A DNA stretch of 64,000 nucleotides from Haliotis asinina (GCF_037392515.1 NC_090291.1:34290501-34354500), one strand, 5' to 3'. Counted from the first letter of the stretch, positions 37,401 to 47,610 are shown. A program made the numbers and translations. Notes: generated by a model not told the origin, from the letters alone.

Positions 37401-39289
37401 TTGTGACTCTTTTCACGATGGAGTATCAAGATTGCGATAGAATAATTATTATTTATCACTTATTTGCAGATGGGGTTTCAAGATTGCGAAAGAATCATTT
37501 AATTTTTGACTCATTTGCAGATGGAGTATCAAGACTGCGAAAGAATCATTTTATTTATCACTCATTTGCAGATCGGGTATCAAGATCGTGACTCTTTTCA
37601 CGATGGAGTATCAAGATTGCGATAGAATAATGATTATTTATCACTTATTTTGCAGATGGGGTTTCAAGGTTGCGAAAGAATCATTTAATTTTTGACTCAT
37701 TTGCAGATGAAGTATCAAGACTGCGAAAGAATCATTTTATTTATCACTCATTTGCAGATCGGGTATCAAGATCGTGACTCTTTTCACGATGGAGTATCAA
37801 GATTGCGATAGAATAATGATTATTTATCACTTATTTTGCAGATGGGGTTTCAAGGTTGCGAAAGAATCATTTAATTTTTGACTCATTTGCAGATGAAGTA
37901 TCAAGACTGCGAAAGAATCATTTTATTTATCACTCATTTGCAGATCGGGTATCAAGATTGTGACTCTTTTCACGATGGAGTATCAAGATTGCGATAGAAT
38001 AATGATTATTTATCACTTATTTTGCAGATGGGGTTTCAAGGTTGCGAAAGAATCATTTAATTTTTTACTCATTTGCAGATGAAGTATCAAGACTGCGAAA
38101 GAATCATTTTATTTATCACTCATTTGCAGATCGGGTATCAAGATTGTGACTCTTTTCACGATGGAGTATCAAGATTGCGATAGAATAATTATTATTTATC
38201 ACTTATTTTGCAGATGGGGTTTCAAGGTTGCGAAAGAATCATTTAATTTTTGACTCATGTGCAGATGAAGTATCAAGACTGCGAAAGAATCATTTTATTT
38301 ATCACTCATTTGCAGATCGGGTATCAAGATTGTGACTCTTTTCACGATGGAGTATCAAGATTGCGATAGAATAATTATTATTTATCACTTATTTTGCAGA
38401 TGGGGTTTCAAGGTTGCGAAAGAATCATTTAATTTTTTACTCATTTGCAGATGAAGTATCAAGATTGTGAAAGAATAATTTTATTTGTGACTCATTTGCA
38501 GATGGGGTATCCGGATCGTGAAAGAAAACTTTTGTTTATCACTCATCGGCAGATGGGGTATCCAGATTTAGAAAGAATCATTTAATTTGTGCCTCATTTG
38601 CAAATGGAGTATCAAGATTGCAAAAGAATCATTTTATTTATTTTTCATTTGCAGATGGGGTATCAAGATTGCGAAAGGAGCTGACTCATTATTCTACGTA
38701 GAGTTCCGCTTAGGCTACAACGGGGTGATCAACACGGTGGTTATCAACACTGAGGTTGGTGGTGTTTGGGGGACAGAGAAGCGTTTCCATCGTGCAATGA
38801 CCGTTTGGAAAACAATGGAGATTCAAATAACCCTCCAAGATGGAGTATACAGGGTATGTATGGAATATAAACCCATAATACTGATGATATGTACATGGTT
38901 AAAATATCAGTTGTGTGTAAACTGGAGACTGGAGACAATAGATGTAAATTGCAAACCAGTGTATTACTTACTTCTATCAGTGAAGGTAAACCGAGATCAG
39001 CACGCACATTAGATTCATTTCATATTTCAGCGCGTGACGATTTGTTTATCATTGTGAAAATTATTTGTTATAAGAAATAATACACACTAGAGAAAACTAA
39101 TTGCAGAAGTAGTTGACACTTTGTATACGACGTTAGGTAAAACAGTTGAAAAAGGTCATGGTCGATTTATTTCAGTTAGTAGTCGATGGTGCCAGCATTC
39201 ACAACCTCACGGGGAGGGTTTCTGGGGCGAAACCTGATCAAGTTTCCTTCGTGGGCGATGTCTCTGCTCGTATGATGGAGCTGATGTAA
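31148..39289 (+). CDS. Secreted PAN - Sushi - galectin-domain lectin, six exons, complete
   Basis: Exons 31148-31459, 32082-32169, 35124-35323, 36416-36498, 38655-38853 and 39176-39289 join in phase to 331 codons plus TAA. Residues 1-22 are a signal peptide (FVLLILGIM core). Residues 23-104 are a PAN/apple-like domain with C54, C58, C64, C76. Residues 105-134 are a linker with four Cys (110, 115, 121, 131). Residues 138-192 are a Sushi/CCP domain (C138, C164, C179, C192; CGHPPEVTGASITYDGHYQG). Residues about 201-331 are a galectin-like carbohydrate-recognition domain (FRLVFIGTP, VGGVWGTEKR, VSFVGDVS). PAN, CCP and galectin domains are extracellular binding modules, so a secreted recognition or immune lectin is likely. 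No transmembrane segment is seen. Intron 2 holds an hAT transposon and intron 4 a minisatellite. Confidence 0.87.
32082..32169 (+). CDS. Lectin exon 2: four-cysteine linker
   Basis: 88 bp, acceptor TTTCTTTCAAG, donor GTAACC, phase 0 in and 1 out. It encodes SLSGRCAQITCHDNTGC, then EVTRLGLARCAQ. The four Cys could form a small EGF-like or knot module; I cannot assign a family. Confidence 0.75.
32845..32960. repeat. (GA)n microsatellite inside the hAT element
   Basis: GAGAGAGTGAGA-type run of about 115 bp just upstream of the first recognisable transposase piece; the 72-codon minus frame over it is an artefact. Confidence 0.9.
32932..34273 (+). pseudogene. hAT transposase, broken
   Basis: Three frames carry hAT pieces: YVTLRCKQVTGRHTAENI with HYEETV and IKNIVTDHACN (about 33040-33170); CFTHTLQLTVRDGLGECLQI with TRWNSQL (33219-33518); and the dimerisation domain SPVERLFSVA, RPERGRLS, LMMIKSTG (33854-34273). 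The gaps between them contain stops and frame changes, and the N-terminal zinc finger was not found. Inactive in this form. Confidence 0.9.
35124..35323 (+). CDS. Lectin exon 3: Sushi/CCP domain
   Basis: 200 bp, acceptor TTTTTGTGTGAAG, donor GTAAGA. It encodes one whole CCP module with the CGHPP start, TYSCDPDF, STCLSSGLWES and the final Cys of GLC. A fifth Cys (171) is extra to the standard four. Confidence 0.9.
35505..35650 (+). repeat. SINE-B copy in lectin intron 3
   Basis: B box GGTTCGATTCC at 35537-35547, then CCCATTTCTGGTGTCCCCCG, the tail GTAATATTGCTGAAAGTGGC and TCATTCACTCA. Confidence 0.9.
35795..36062 (+). repeat. SINE-C, a different tRNA-type SINE
   Basis: Head GTGGTGTAGTGGTTAAAGCG (A-box region) and GGGTTCGGTCC (B box), then a body unlike SINE-B (CTGTCTGGCGCTCGGCATTA) and an end GCGGCGTTAAACGCCA. 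It sits in the same intron as a SINE-B. Confidence 0.85.
36416..36498 (+). CDS. Lectin exon 4: first strands of the galectin domain
   Basis: 83 bp, acceptor GTCTGTTGCAG, donor GTAAAG, phase 0 to 2. It encodes SFPCGPSSKFRLVFIGTPTE, matching the G-x-x-F-x-V-x-G-x-P opening of galectins. Confidence 0.85.
36643..36872 (+). repeat. SINE-A copy in lectin intron 4
   Basis: GTCTTCAGCAACCCATGCTT and TAACGGGATCGGACGG, then CACATGTCATCGGTTCCCAG, GATCACTGGATTGTC and the tail AGACCGCCGCTAAATAGCTG. Confidence 0.9.
37110..38654. repeat. Minisatellite of exon-5 splice-acceptor copies
   Basis: The basic unit is about 51 bp: TTTATCACTCATTTGCAG, then ATGGGGTATCAAGATTGCGA and AAGAATCATT. From about 37386 to 38450 the units are arranged in a 186-bp higher-order repeat (one about 31-bp and three 51-53-bp subunits) repeated about six times; GATCGGGTATCAAG starts at 37386, 37571, 37757, 37943, 38129 and 38315. 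Looser copies flank it. The last unit is the real acceptor and first 23 bp of exon 5. Confidence 0.95.
38655..38853 (+). CDS. Lectin exon 5: core of the galectin domain
   Basis: 199 bp, acceptor TTTTCATTTGCAG, donor GTATGT, phase 2 to 0. It encodes WGIKIAKGADSLFYVEFRLG, then VVINTEVGGVWGTEKR. The Trp of W-G-x-E-x-R that stacks on the sugar in galectins is W266. The first about 23 bp and the acceptor are the last unit of the upstream array. Confidence 0.88.
39176..39289 (+). CDS. Lectin exon 6: last galectin strands and stop
   Basis: 114 bp, acceptor GATTTATTTCAG. It encodes LVVDGASIHNLTGRV and DQVSFVGDVSAR, matching the galectin endings V-N-G-x-H and L-x-I-x-G-D-V, then TAA at 39287. No ATTAAA/AATAAA signal is seen in the next few hundred bases. 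Confidence 0.87.
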   Translation, partial: LVVDGASIHNLTGRVSGAKPDQVSFVGDVSARMMELM

Positions 39290-39366
39290 ACGAACTACCC
39301 GAGAGCAACACTCCATAACTTGGATTATCAAGACGAACGGAGATGTATTGTTTCGACACAGTGAAC

Positions 39367-39459
39367 ACCAAGGTTGAATGTGTTCAAACATACCTTAACC
39401 AAGGTTGAATGTGTTCAAACATACCTTAACCAAGGTTGAATGTGATCGAACATACCTTG
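39367..39459. repeat. 31-bp tandem repeat, three copies, lectin 3' region
   Basis: CCAAGGTTGAATGTGTTCAA plus ACATACCTTAA starts at 39368, 39399 and 39430. The third copy has small changes. Confidence 0.9.
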
Positions 39460-41794
39460 AGTGAGTGAGTGAATGAAATTTATGTTAATGCTTAATTAAC
39501 AGAAGTGTAGGCCATCGGAACAGAACTACATAGGTTACATTGTACATGGCAAAAACATGGCGCCTACAGTACGAATGAATAATTTTAACATCTTAAATGC
39601 ATTGTATGATAGAGAAATCTGGCTAATTCTTTTTATAAGTTTCCAATCTGGTGATGACGTGAGGAATTTGAATTTAGCCTTACTTGGATTGTACGATAGG
39701 TTTTAGGTAAATGGTTTAAGAGGAGATGTTTAAACTTGGGCCACACGAGAAGAAAATGGTATTCATCCTCAATATTTTCCTCAATATTTTCGATATATAT
39801 CCTCAATTATTTCTGTCTATATTATAACACATTCCAGTTTCTTTACGTAACTGATGTAAAAAACATCATACCTGAGCAAGTGTTACTGTAAAATGTCTCA
39901 TTAATTACATTTAAACACAATTCGCTTGGAAAATGATATTTTGAATTAAGAATACGACAAAGATTTGCTGTCATTTCAAAGTGCACTATACCAATGCTAT
40001 TCAAGAATATCTTTAACTTCATTCACAAATTCAGTAAAAAACGAATTAGGAAATAGGTAGGAAAATTGCTGTTCCTGAACAAAACATAAACAGATCCTGA
40101 CACTTACTGTAGATGACCAATTAATTTTATTATGATAATTATTATAAAATCTTTATTATCATGTTATAACATTTTAAGGATGGCGAGAACCAGACATACT
40201 TAACAGTTTATCCAAAACGTTATTACCATGTTGAAAGCTAGGATAAATAGGTGGTACCCACCACATTCACCACGAGATATATTATAAGGTGTTGAGATCT
40301 TAACACCTAAAAACGTTTACAAGCCAATGTACCAAAACCCAAGTTTGCAGACATATTCAAGAATGGTTTTCCGACGTTCTGCTTGGTGATGATCTGTTGT
40401 ACAAGGTGGTGTGTGTGGGGACACACGTCTTTGTGGTTGATGTTGTTCTAACTGTGCGAGGTTTTGTTGTCAACCGTCCATCCTGCAACAGCTGACGATG
40501 ACGTGAGTCACGATGACGTGAGTCACTAAGATCACTCTAAATTACAAGACCTACTTCTTTGAATGTGGGTATCGCTTTAATGGTACGAACTCTGCCGTTA
40601 AGGATATGTAGCTCAGCAGTCACTGACAAGGCTGTTTCACATTTAATGCCAAGCCCGTGTGCAAATATGATGACCAACGATTGCCACGTTTTGAATTCAG
40701 CGTGCTTATTAAGGATGCATACCACAGTACACGCCATTGATATTTTCGCCGCCTGCAGCTTCAGATTAGAATGTTGTTACGTCTGCTATGTTACTCAAGT
40801 CTGTGTAGTGTATTCATGTTATTCCGGGGTAAGCCGAATAGCGACTCGTGTCCCTCTCGAAGGATTTCATATTGGCGAAGGAACATCAGAACTACTTCAT
40901 ACAAGAACGATAACTCTAATCCTGTCCAAGGTACGTAATATCACCGAAGTACTCATACATTGTATTGAGTGTTTGCTTATTTATTTTAAAGAATCAGAAA
41001 GAAGGAGAAAAATATGTTTGTTTATTCTGACATATTCTGACGTAATTTTTACCAGTAAAGAAGAAAAAACCCAGCTACATTAAATTCAAAAGCAGAAGCT
41101 CAAAATGACTTTTAAACTTAACATTGCCTTGCTGTCATAACCCAAGCGGAATTTTAAATGAATTCGCTGAAAAATAAATGAATGGCCAAAAAACATCAGA
41201 CTAAAATATTCCCAGAGATGTGATATATATGCGACATGTTAAAAATGAAAGTTGTTTAGCTATATATAATATCATTGTTTTGAAACTCAAAGCCATTCAT
41301 TATCATAGTCTCTAAATGTGTTAGAATCGCACGCACAATCACCACAACAAGCCCGCAAGGTCTTCAGAAATACGCTTAGATGAAAAATTAGTGAGTGCCT
41401 TTATGTCCATAAACGCACGTTCGTGTATATGAATCTCTCACCGTCAGATCTTAACTTCACATTAGACAGAACAATTTTGTTAGCAACGATCTATATTGTG
41501 CATGTTTTTCAAACAATGACATAATATCATTAACGATTTAAGTACAAAGATAAAAGCACAGCAACCATTACGCGCGTTCTGATTGGTTTGTCGTGTTTTC
41601 CCTCATAACGAACATCGTGACGGGGACTTCTTGGATGTTACCGGAAGGTGTGAGTGGTGACGAATGTTGTATACCGGATGTTGCTAAATCCAACATCCGG
41701 ACATGCATTTGTACACCATAGATGGTCTCTGGTGTCACGTGATTCTTTATAGTTTTATACAATATTGCCCACCACCTAAGTTGCACATGCTTAC
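39460..41794. other. No gene recognised
   Basis: The longest frame is 174 codons (40559-41083, plus); it is cysteine-rich but shows no family motif, and a 66-codon frame overlaps it on the other strand. A perfect 10-bp-arm hairpin lies at 41674-41700. The lectin 3' UTR must lie at the left end. Confidence 0.35.
41674..41700. other. Stem-loop, 10-bp perfect arms
   Basis: CCGGATGTTG, 7-nt loop CTAAATC, CAACATCCGG. Confidence 0.7.
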
Positions 41795-42065
41795 CTCTAT
41801 TAGAGTTTGAATTGCTTGTATATGCTTGTATGTGAGTTGGATTGCACTTGTGTATCGGAGTACAGGCAATAAACTTATTTTCAGCTCATTTGTGTTTAGG
41901 CTTTGGTCTGAAAGAAACAGAGCATCATTAACCTTGTCTAAAAATGCATCCATATCCTCATACATATGCGTTACATTACGCATTTGTTTCAAGTTCTGTA
42001 ACAGACCCTTCCAGCTGTTCACACTTAGCATCAGTATTGTACTATCGTTCTGTAGCTCTGAGACC
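41795..42065 (-). CDS. Candidate exon of an unidentified gene, next to a SINE
   Basis: An open 271-bp segment (phase 2 to 0) ends at a strong donor GAG|GTAAGC at 41794 and begins at CTTCAG. It encodes a helical, Leu/Asn-rich stretch including NSWKGLLQNLKQMRNV and YEDMDAFLDKVNDALF. No family recognised. The acceptor is formed at the exact edge of a SINE-A copy, so either the SINE inserted there or the exon is a chance frame. Confidence 0.35.
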
Positions 42066-42505
42066 CTGAAGATCCGGGTTAAGATTTTGTCACCAGAAAC
42101 CCATGCGTGTCGCAAGAGGCGACGGATCGGGTGGTCATACTTGCTGACTTGGTTGACACAAGTCATCTTATCTGGCCCCCGTTTTCTTGAAATAAACATA
42201 AGTTCTTACTCAAATTTCCAAATGAGTTTGACAATTTGAAACCACTGAATCTTTATCTCAGCTTTTTCAAAGTAGAAAATGTCCAAACACCTTAAGGTAT
42301 ATGTTCACAAAACTCAAACGGTCTACTAATTTTGAGTTTGATATCAATTTCAGTACATTCTGGGAAATGTGTTTATACAAAGTTGAGTAAGAACTCGAGC
42401 TTAAGTCAAACCTCAGACTTAAGATTGTTTCGAGGAACCGGGGCCTGATTTATGTAGACTGATGCTCATGCTGTTTTGATCACTGGATTGTCTGGTTAAG
42501 ATGTC
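42066..42505 (+). repeat. SINE-A copy split by a MITE
   Basis: The 5' part GAAGATCCGGGTTAAG to GTTGACACAAGTCATC (42068-42167) and the 3' part CTGATGCTCATGCTG with GATCACTGGATTGTCTGG (42460-42500) are separated by 272 bp of inserted sequence. Confidence 0.88.
42174..42445. mobile_element. 272-bp MITE inserted in a SINE
   Basis: Ends GGCCCCCGTTTTCTTGAAA and, inverted, GGCCCCGGTTCCTCGAAAC. Inner inverted pair AGTTCTTACTCAA / TTGAGTAAGAACT. No coding sequence. The target duplication is unclear. Confidence 0.85.
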
Positions 42506-43312
42506 ACAGGGGTATCACGTCAGAACTGAATACAGATGACGAATGCTTGTAACGGTTCAGGGTTTATTGTCTGTGAAGACGTGAGGATCCCTCGCCCTTG
42601 ATATGATGATAACACCCTTGACATATAACAAACATATCCCATCTATTGTCCTCACGAAGATGACATAAAGATCTGTAAGCATTTCTAAATCTTCATTCCT
42701 CTTGTTGACAGTGTTGTAATAAATCACTATGAATAGCGGTGAAAGAACTATGCATACTTACAGCCGTACAGACCCACCGTATGGGCGACGTTGAACATGC
42801 GCTTTCATGTGGAGCAGACGACTAGAAGGGAGGTCACTCTAACATGACATGAAATTAGTGAACCGAACATAAAGTGAATGAAGCGCTCGTAAAGGATTGC
42901 AGTAAGACCATGAGGGAGAGCTACAACCACATCAGAATGGAACACAAAAACATGTAATTAATGCATACAAAATAAGTGACCCTATGTGGGGCAACACATA
43001 TCATATTACTGGTATACAGCAACAGGTGTGTAATAACCATATAATTACATTTCACGTTTTCTGTACACCATAAAGGTTACTCAATCTAAGTACATACCAT
43101 AAGCCCATATTACAAATTACAGAAATAAAAACGGAAATCTGACATGTACGATAACATGAAGAACATAACCTATACAATTCCTTGACATAAATACTGGCCT
43201 CAGGGATGCAGGTACCCCACAGTGCATGCCCCCAGTGGCAAATGAGTTCATCTAAGACCTACTAATAGAATAGTAATAACAACACATACACAGACATAAA
43301 CGCAGGTGTATG

Positions 43313-43391
43313 CACTCACACACACACACACACACGCACGCACGCACGCACGCGCACGCACGCACACGCACGCACACACGCACACACACAC
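43313..43391. repeat. (CA)n/(CACG)n microsatellite
   Basis: Mixed CA and CACG/CGCA dinucleotide run of about 80 bp; the 64-codon frame over it is not a gene. Confidence 0.95.
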
Positions 43392-43639
43392 ATCTACACA
43401 CCTACCTTGTATTGCACCTAATATATGTAAAATAGTCAACATCAGCCAAACATAAAATAATCATATATGACACTGTGTAATGACATTCAGTATATAAACT
43501 ATTTACACATATCATCATTTAGATGATATTGCAACTCATAAATATATTTCAAATATATGAGTAAAATGATTAGCTACACTAACACATATCCTAACCTCCT
43601 TATAATAACATGTATACAAAGACATATAAAGTAACTTAC

Positions 43640-43806
43640 TCCTATACGTGATGGAACAGTGAGAGTTGAGATTGTATCAGTGGGAGCTGGAATTGTAGCG
43701 GTGACCCGGAAAAGAATGTTGGAACACATAAAACTCCAGGTATGATCACGTGTTCCAGAAACAATAGCCAACCAATCACAGGCCAGGCAATGGCTGGACC
43801 AGGAGT
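43640..43806 (-). CDS. Candidate orphan exon with strong splice sites
   Basis: Acceptor TTTTGTTTTTCAG and donor GTAAGT, both near consensus, bound 167 bp open in one frame (phase 1 to 0): SWSSHCLACDWLAIVSG, then FMCSNILFRVTATIP and ISTLTVPSRIG. It does not match phase with the candidate at 41795. No family assigned; it may belong to an unseen minus-strand gene. Confidence 0.35.
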
Positions 43807-44018
43807 CTGAAAAACAAAACAAAAACAGATCCCCAAGCAGGCTTACATAATTTACCTAAGGATTAGTAGAGTCTTGTGTTAATTTAAAGGGTTGTTACAT
43901 TACTTAACTAAATTATATACTTAAAATATTTGCATTCTGCTACATTCTCTCCTGTTAACATTAACGTCGTACCCGACGTACATATGTCACATGACTTGGT
44001 TTACAGATCTTTTTATCA

Positions 44019-44243
44019 GAGGTGACACGGTTCTATAGGCATCTTTGGGGAGATCCTGCAAGAGTCTTGAGAAATGATGCCCTGGGTATCCAATCGCTTA
44101 ATGCTAATGGCACCATACTCTTTCAGTACAGAGATGACACGGTTCTATAGGCGTCTTTGGGGAGATCCTGCAAGAGTCTTGAGAAATGATGCCCTGGGTA
44201 TCCAATCGCTTAATGCTAACGGCACCATACTCTTACAGTAATC
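44019..44243. repeat. 112-bp direct tandem duplication
   Basis: GATGACACGGTTCTATAGGC, then CTTTGGGGAGATCCTGCAAG, starts near 44019 and again near 44131 with only a few differences, so the duplication is recent. Confidence 0.92.
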
Positions 44244-44618
44244 CCCACAGTTCGTCCACGTAGGTTTGTGACGCTCTCTTAAGGATCTCCTGGGTGGCAG
44301 AGGTGGGAGAACTCTCCCAGGTGCCTTCCTAGGAAGTTCCGGTACCAGACCTTGAAGTGGTTCTTGTTCCATGTGGGCTTGCGTCTCAATCTCAGCTTGA
44401 GATACATTGCCTGCTGTGACCTCAACCTCTCCTTCCCTCGTTGAATCCATGGTATCGGTAGAACCAAATTCTTCTGATTGTCCATTGGATGCCAAAGGGT
44501 CTTCTGTCTTCAGTATCCGTGTTAACATTGGACGGAATGTTTGTCTCTGAAGAGTGTTCTTAATCTTCCTTCTCCATTTTCCTTCTGGACTGTCCTGGTT
44601 AGAATCGGCCTTCAGCAA
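44145..44618 (-). pseudogene. Possible retroelement polyprotein tail
   Basis: A 157-codon frame with a Pro/Arg-rich block LPPLPPRRSLRERHKPTW, then a GDY motif. Such RRSxRxRxxPxW-GDY blocks occur, in my recollection, at the ends of Ty3/gypsy-type polyproteins of invertebrates. No protease, reverse transcriptase, integrase or LTR was seen, so this is at most a fragment. The last part overlaps the 112-bp duplication. Confidence 0.3.
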
Positions 44619-44850
44619 CTCATGCTTAGAAAGCGACTATGCTTGTCGTAAGAGACGACTAACGGGATCGGGTGGTCAGGCTCGCTGGCTTGGTTGACAC
44701 ATGTCATCGGTTCCCAATTGCGCAGATCGATGCTCATGTTGTTGATCACTGGATTGTCTGGTCCTGACTCCAGATTACTTACAGACCGCCGCCATATAGA
44801 TGGAATATTGGTGAGTGCGGCGTAAAACTCATCTCAGTCACTGGACGCAG
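44600..44850 (+). repeat. SINE-A copy, well preserved
   Basis: GACTAACGGGATCGGGTGGT, CACATGTCATCGGTTCCCAA, GATCACTGGATTGTCTGGTC and the tail AGTGCGGCGTAAAACTCATC. Among the best-preserved copies here. Confidence 0.95.
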
Positions 44851-45105
44851 TAAACAGGAATATCTGGATTAGGTTGATCCTCAGCAATATAGGTGTCCCC
44901 TTCCCACGTGTCGGCCAGTTTATGCTTCCCGTTAAAAGCAAGTTACTATGCCATGACGTCACGGATCTACTGTGACGTTGCATTCTACATGCGGCAAAGG
45001 CTGGTAGTCAGCCGATGTTTGAAAGTAGATTTGGGTTTATTTTCCTCAATTTAATTTAATTTAATTTCACCAATTGTCCTCAATTTGATTTATTCGTGCC
45101 ATAAC

Positions 45106-45203
45106 ATACTATGTTTACGACACCTGTGCCTAAATGTCGGTATATCCCTCGCTCTAGATCGGGAAATACCAAATTTTAGGCACTCGTGTCGTAAACACAG
45201 TAT
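45106..45203. repeat. 98-bp fold-back with about 43-bp arms
   Basis: ATACTATGTTTACGACAC pairs with GTGTCGTAAACACAGTAT at the other end, and the pairing goes on through GTGCCTAAA / TTTAGGCAC to a short loop near 45150. Probably a MITE remnant. Confidence 0.8.
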
Positions 45204-47072
45204 GACATCATCACGCATATGATATCCTCTATAAACGTGATGTCATGAGTTAAATAGAGGTCGGAAAATTGAACTGAAATCGTCTGAGCAGGGCAGAGGT
45301 GATTTCATATTTGCCTGTCAAATTTTACAAATATCAGTCCTTAACTCTCTCCATGAAAAGTATCTATGCTATACTGAAATAACATTTACGTCTATTACTC
45401 CGGTCAGCCTAACCGAAAAACGGAAATTACGGCAAGTAACCCAATATGACTGGCACGGGTCTGTATGTTACGCAGGAGATACTGCTTGTTTGACAGTATA
45501 TTTTTTATAATGCCCTGACAATGTTATTACATTCATGAACTTGATGAAGTCACAATGCGATGACATCACTGCGCTGGAAGCCTTATGGCAGCACCATGTT
45601 CAGAGACGTACATTTTTCATTGAAGAGTATTTTTCATGAGATTTTTGTTGTTATAAGAAAACATATCCTGAGCAAGCTTCGGATATTTGTATCTTTATCA
45701 ACTCGGTGTCAGCCGATATAATTGATATCGGCAAGGATGATCGAAAATCTACGATGATAGCGAGTGCTTGTCATTAAACGTCGAACCATTAGTACACGGT
45801 GTTACTAACTAAATGTTTGCCAGTGTCTTTGTGTTCACCACAATTTCGATGTCAAGTAGTCCATGTTGTACAACAGCTGTTTACAAAGTCAAAATACATC
45901 GACGTCAGATATTTAATTGCTAGTGGTAGATTATTAAATCAGCCCCGATTTCAACACCCACATGGCCGTCAGCCCATGACACGTGATATTAATAACAATA
46001 CTTGATGGCCCTCGGCATTGCTCCTACTGGCATGTGCAATCAAACCGTGACAGATGTTCACATGTTATAGTCCTAACACACTGTACGTTTAAAAGGTCTA
46101 TGGCTCCGTCCGTGGACATTCGTGTTTTCCGGAGCAGATCTTTAAAACAGTTCACTATTTCTTCACCCAAACTGGCACATGGATAGGTATTGTGTGGTAC
46201 ATTTGGTAATTTATGGAATTCTGAATGAAATATTCTTTTACGTGTCCATGGCAACAAATTTGACTTCTACTGAAATTGGTAGAGGTGATCTTTTCTGAAG
46301 TAGAACTTTAAAACCGTTTAGTATTTCTTCACCAAAGTTCTCACGTAGATAGGTCCGGTGATGTACCGGTGCCCTTTGCTATTTTTGGATTTCCGAATAA
46401 ATCGTTTTTGTGCTTTTCAAGCTGAATTTGGTGGTAGTGATCCCTTCTGGAGCAGATCTTAAATACCTTTCAATACCGCTACTTTCCCTTTGATACAAAC
46501 TCACCAAAACATTTGACATAATTATAACTAGTAGACATATTTGGTATTTTGCCGTTGCCGGGGACATTGATGACTTTGTGTTCTTCTTGTCGTTACAAGA
46601 TTGCTTGAGATGTGTCATGCAGTGTGTTTTCGTTTTTCGTATCCAGTTGCAAGATGTGAATATCACACATGCAAAATAAGATGCAAATACAGTAATATAG
46701 CTCAACCAGTGCGTGACGGCATTATTCCCCTTTCAGCGAAATAACCCCTTCAAAAACCTTAACCCAAATGTACTTTTTATGTGAATGAATAACTATTCCA
46801 AAAAGAATAATTACAAGTAATACGCCTGTTCATATGCTCCCCTGGTGTGTTTCACAATCCTTAAACTACACTTATTCAATACTGCCAAATCCTCTCTGCA
46901 ATGGTCTACGTGAAATCTAGATTTTCTCAGGTTTTCAATCTCTGGTGAAACCGGTGCTTCTTTACAATTAAAAGGGTATGTTTGTTGCTGTCAAAATTAG
47001 AGACTGAACGTAACGTTAATCTAATGCTTCCCATGCAATATGCCGATAAAAATCAAAAACAAAAAACAAAGA

Positions 47073-47129
<57 letters not shown>

Positions 47130-47550
47130 TGCTTATATATGCTCACTATGTCAATCACAGGATTGTCCGATCCAGGTGGCATTATTTGATTATTTGTAAA
47201 GACAGCTGCATGGGTTTTCAGTTGACAAAACAGGGGGCGAAAGTGTCTATTTATCGTTTATATAAGATAAGTCGCTTTTAGACGTCCTGGGTAAGAAAGA
47301 TAAGATAATATTCTACATTTACCTTACCAGTCACGCACCTGTACATAGCTGAAAAGAGTTGATAAAAGGATGTTTGGAGGGCTAGATAAGAATCGATTTG
47401 TCTGCGCCATATATCTATAGTCATTACATTGTTTATCCGTTGATCCACAGCTAACGTCCCCATAAACAGATAACTGGTAAAATAAAGTTATATAATCAAT
47501 AGAGGACATCGCAAGCTGTTCCCATACTTTTAAGACGGGGACGACAGCTG
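45204..47550. other. No gene recognised
   Basis: Only short frames (108 codons at most, 46379-46705, minus) with no family features. Contains the (TA)n run at 47077. Confidence 0.4.
47077..47126. repeat. (TA)n microsatellite
   Basis: About 25 uninterrupted AT dinucleotides. Confidence 0.97.
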
Positions 47551-47589
47551 TTTAAACCCTCCTTTTTGAGGGGTAACACGTTCGACTGT

Positions 47590-47610
47590 TACACGCATGC
47601 GCGGCGACAT
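47590..47610 (+). promoter_or_regulatory. NRF1-like site in a candidate promoter
   Basis: CGCATGCGCGG at 47594-47604 is close to the NRF1 palindrome GCGCATGCGC. It lies about 285 bp before the ATG at 47880, in a CpG-rich patch. Confidence 0.4.

Noticed and set aside
37110..38654. CRISPR-like array of regular repeats
   Set aside because: Units are contiguous, diverged and AT-rich with no unique spacers, and the host is a eukaryote; it is a minisatellite of an exon border.
40559..41083. 174-codon plus-strand frame, cysteine-rich
   Set aside because: No family motif, no signal peptide placement and no flanking splice logic, and it lies opposite another open frame.
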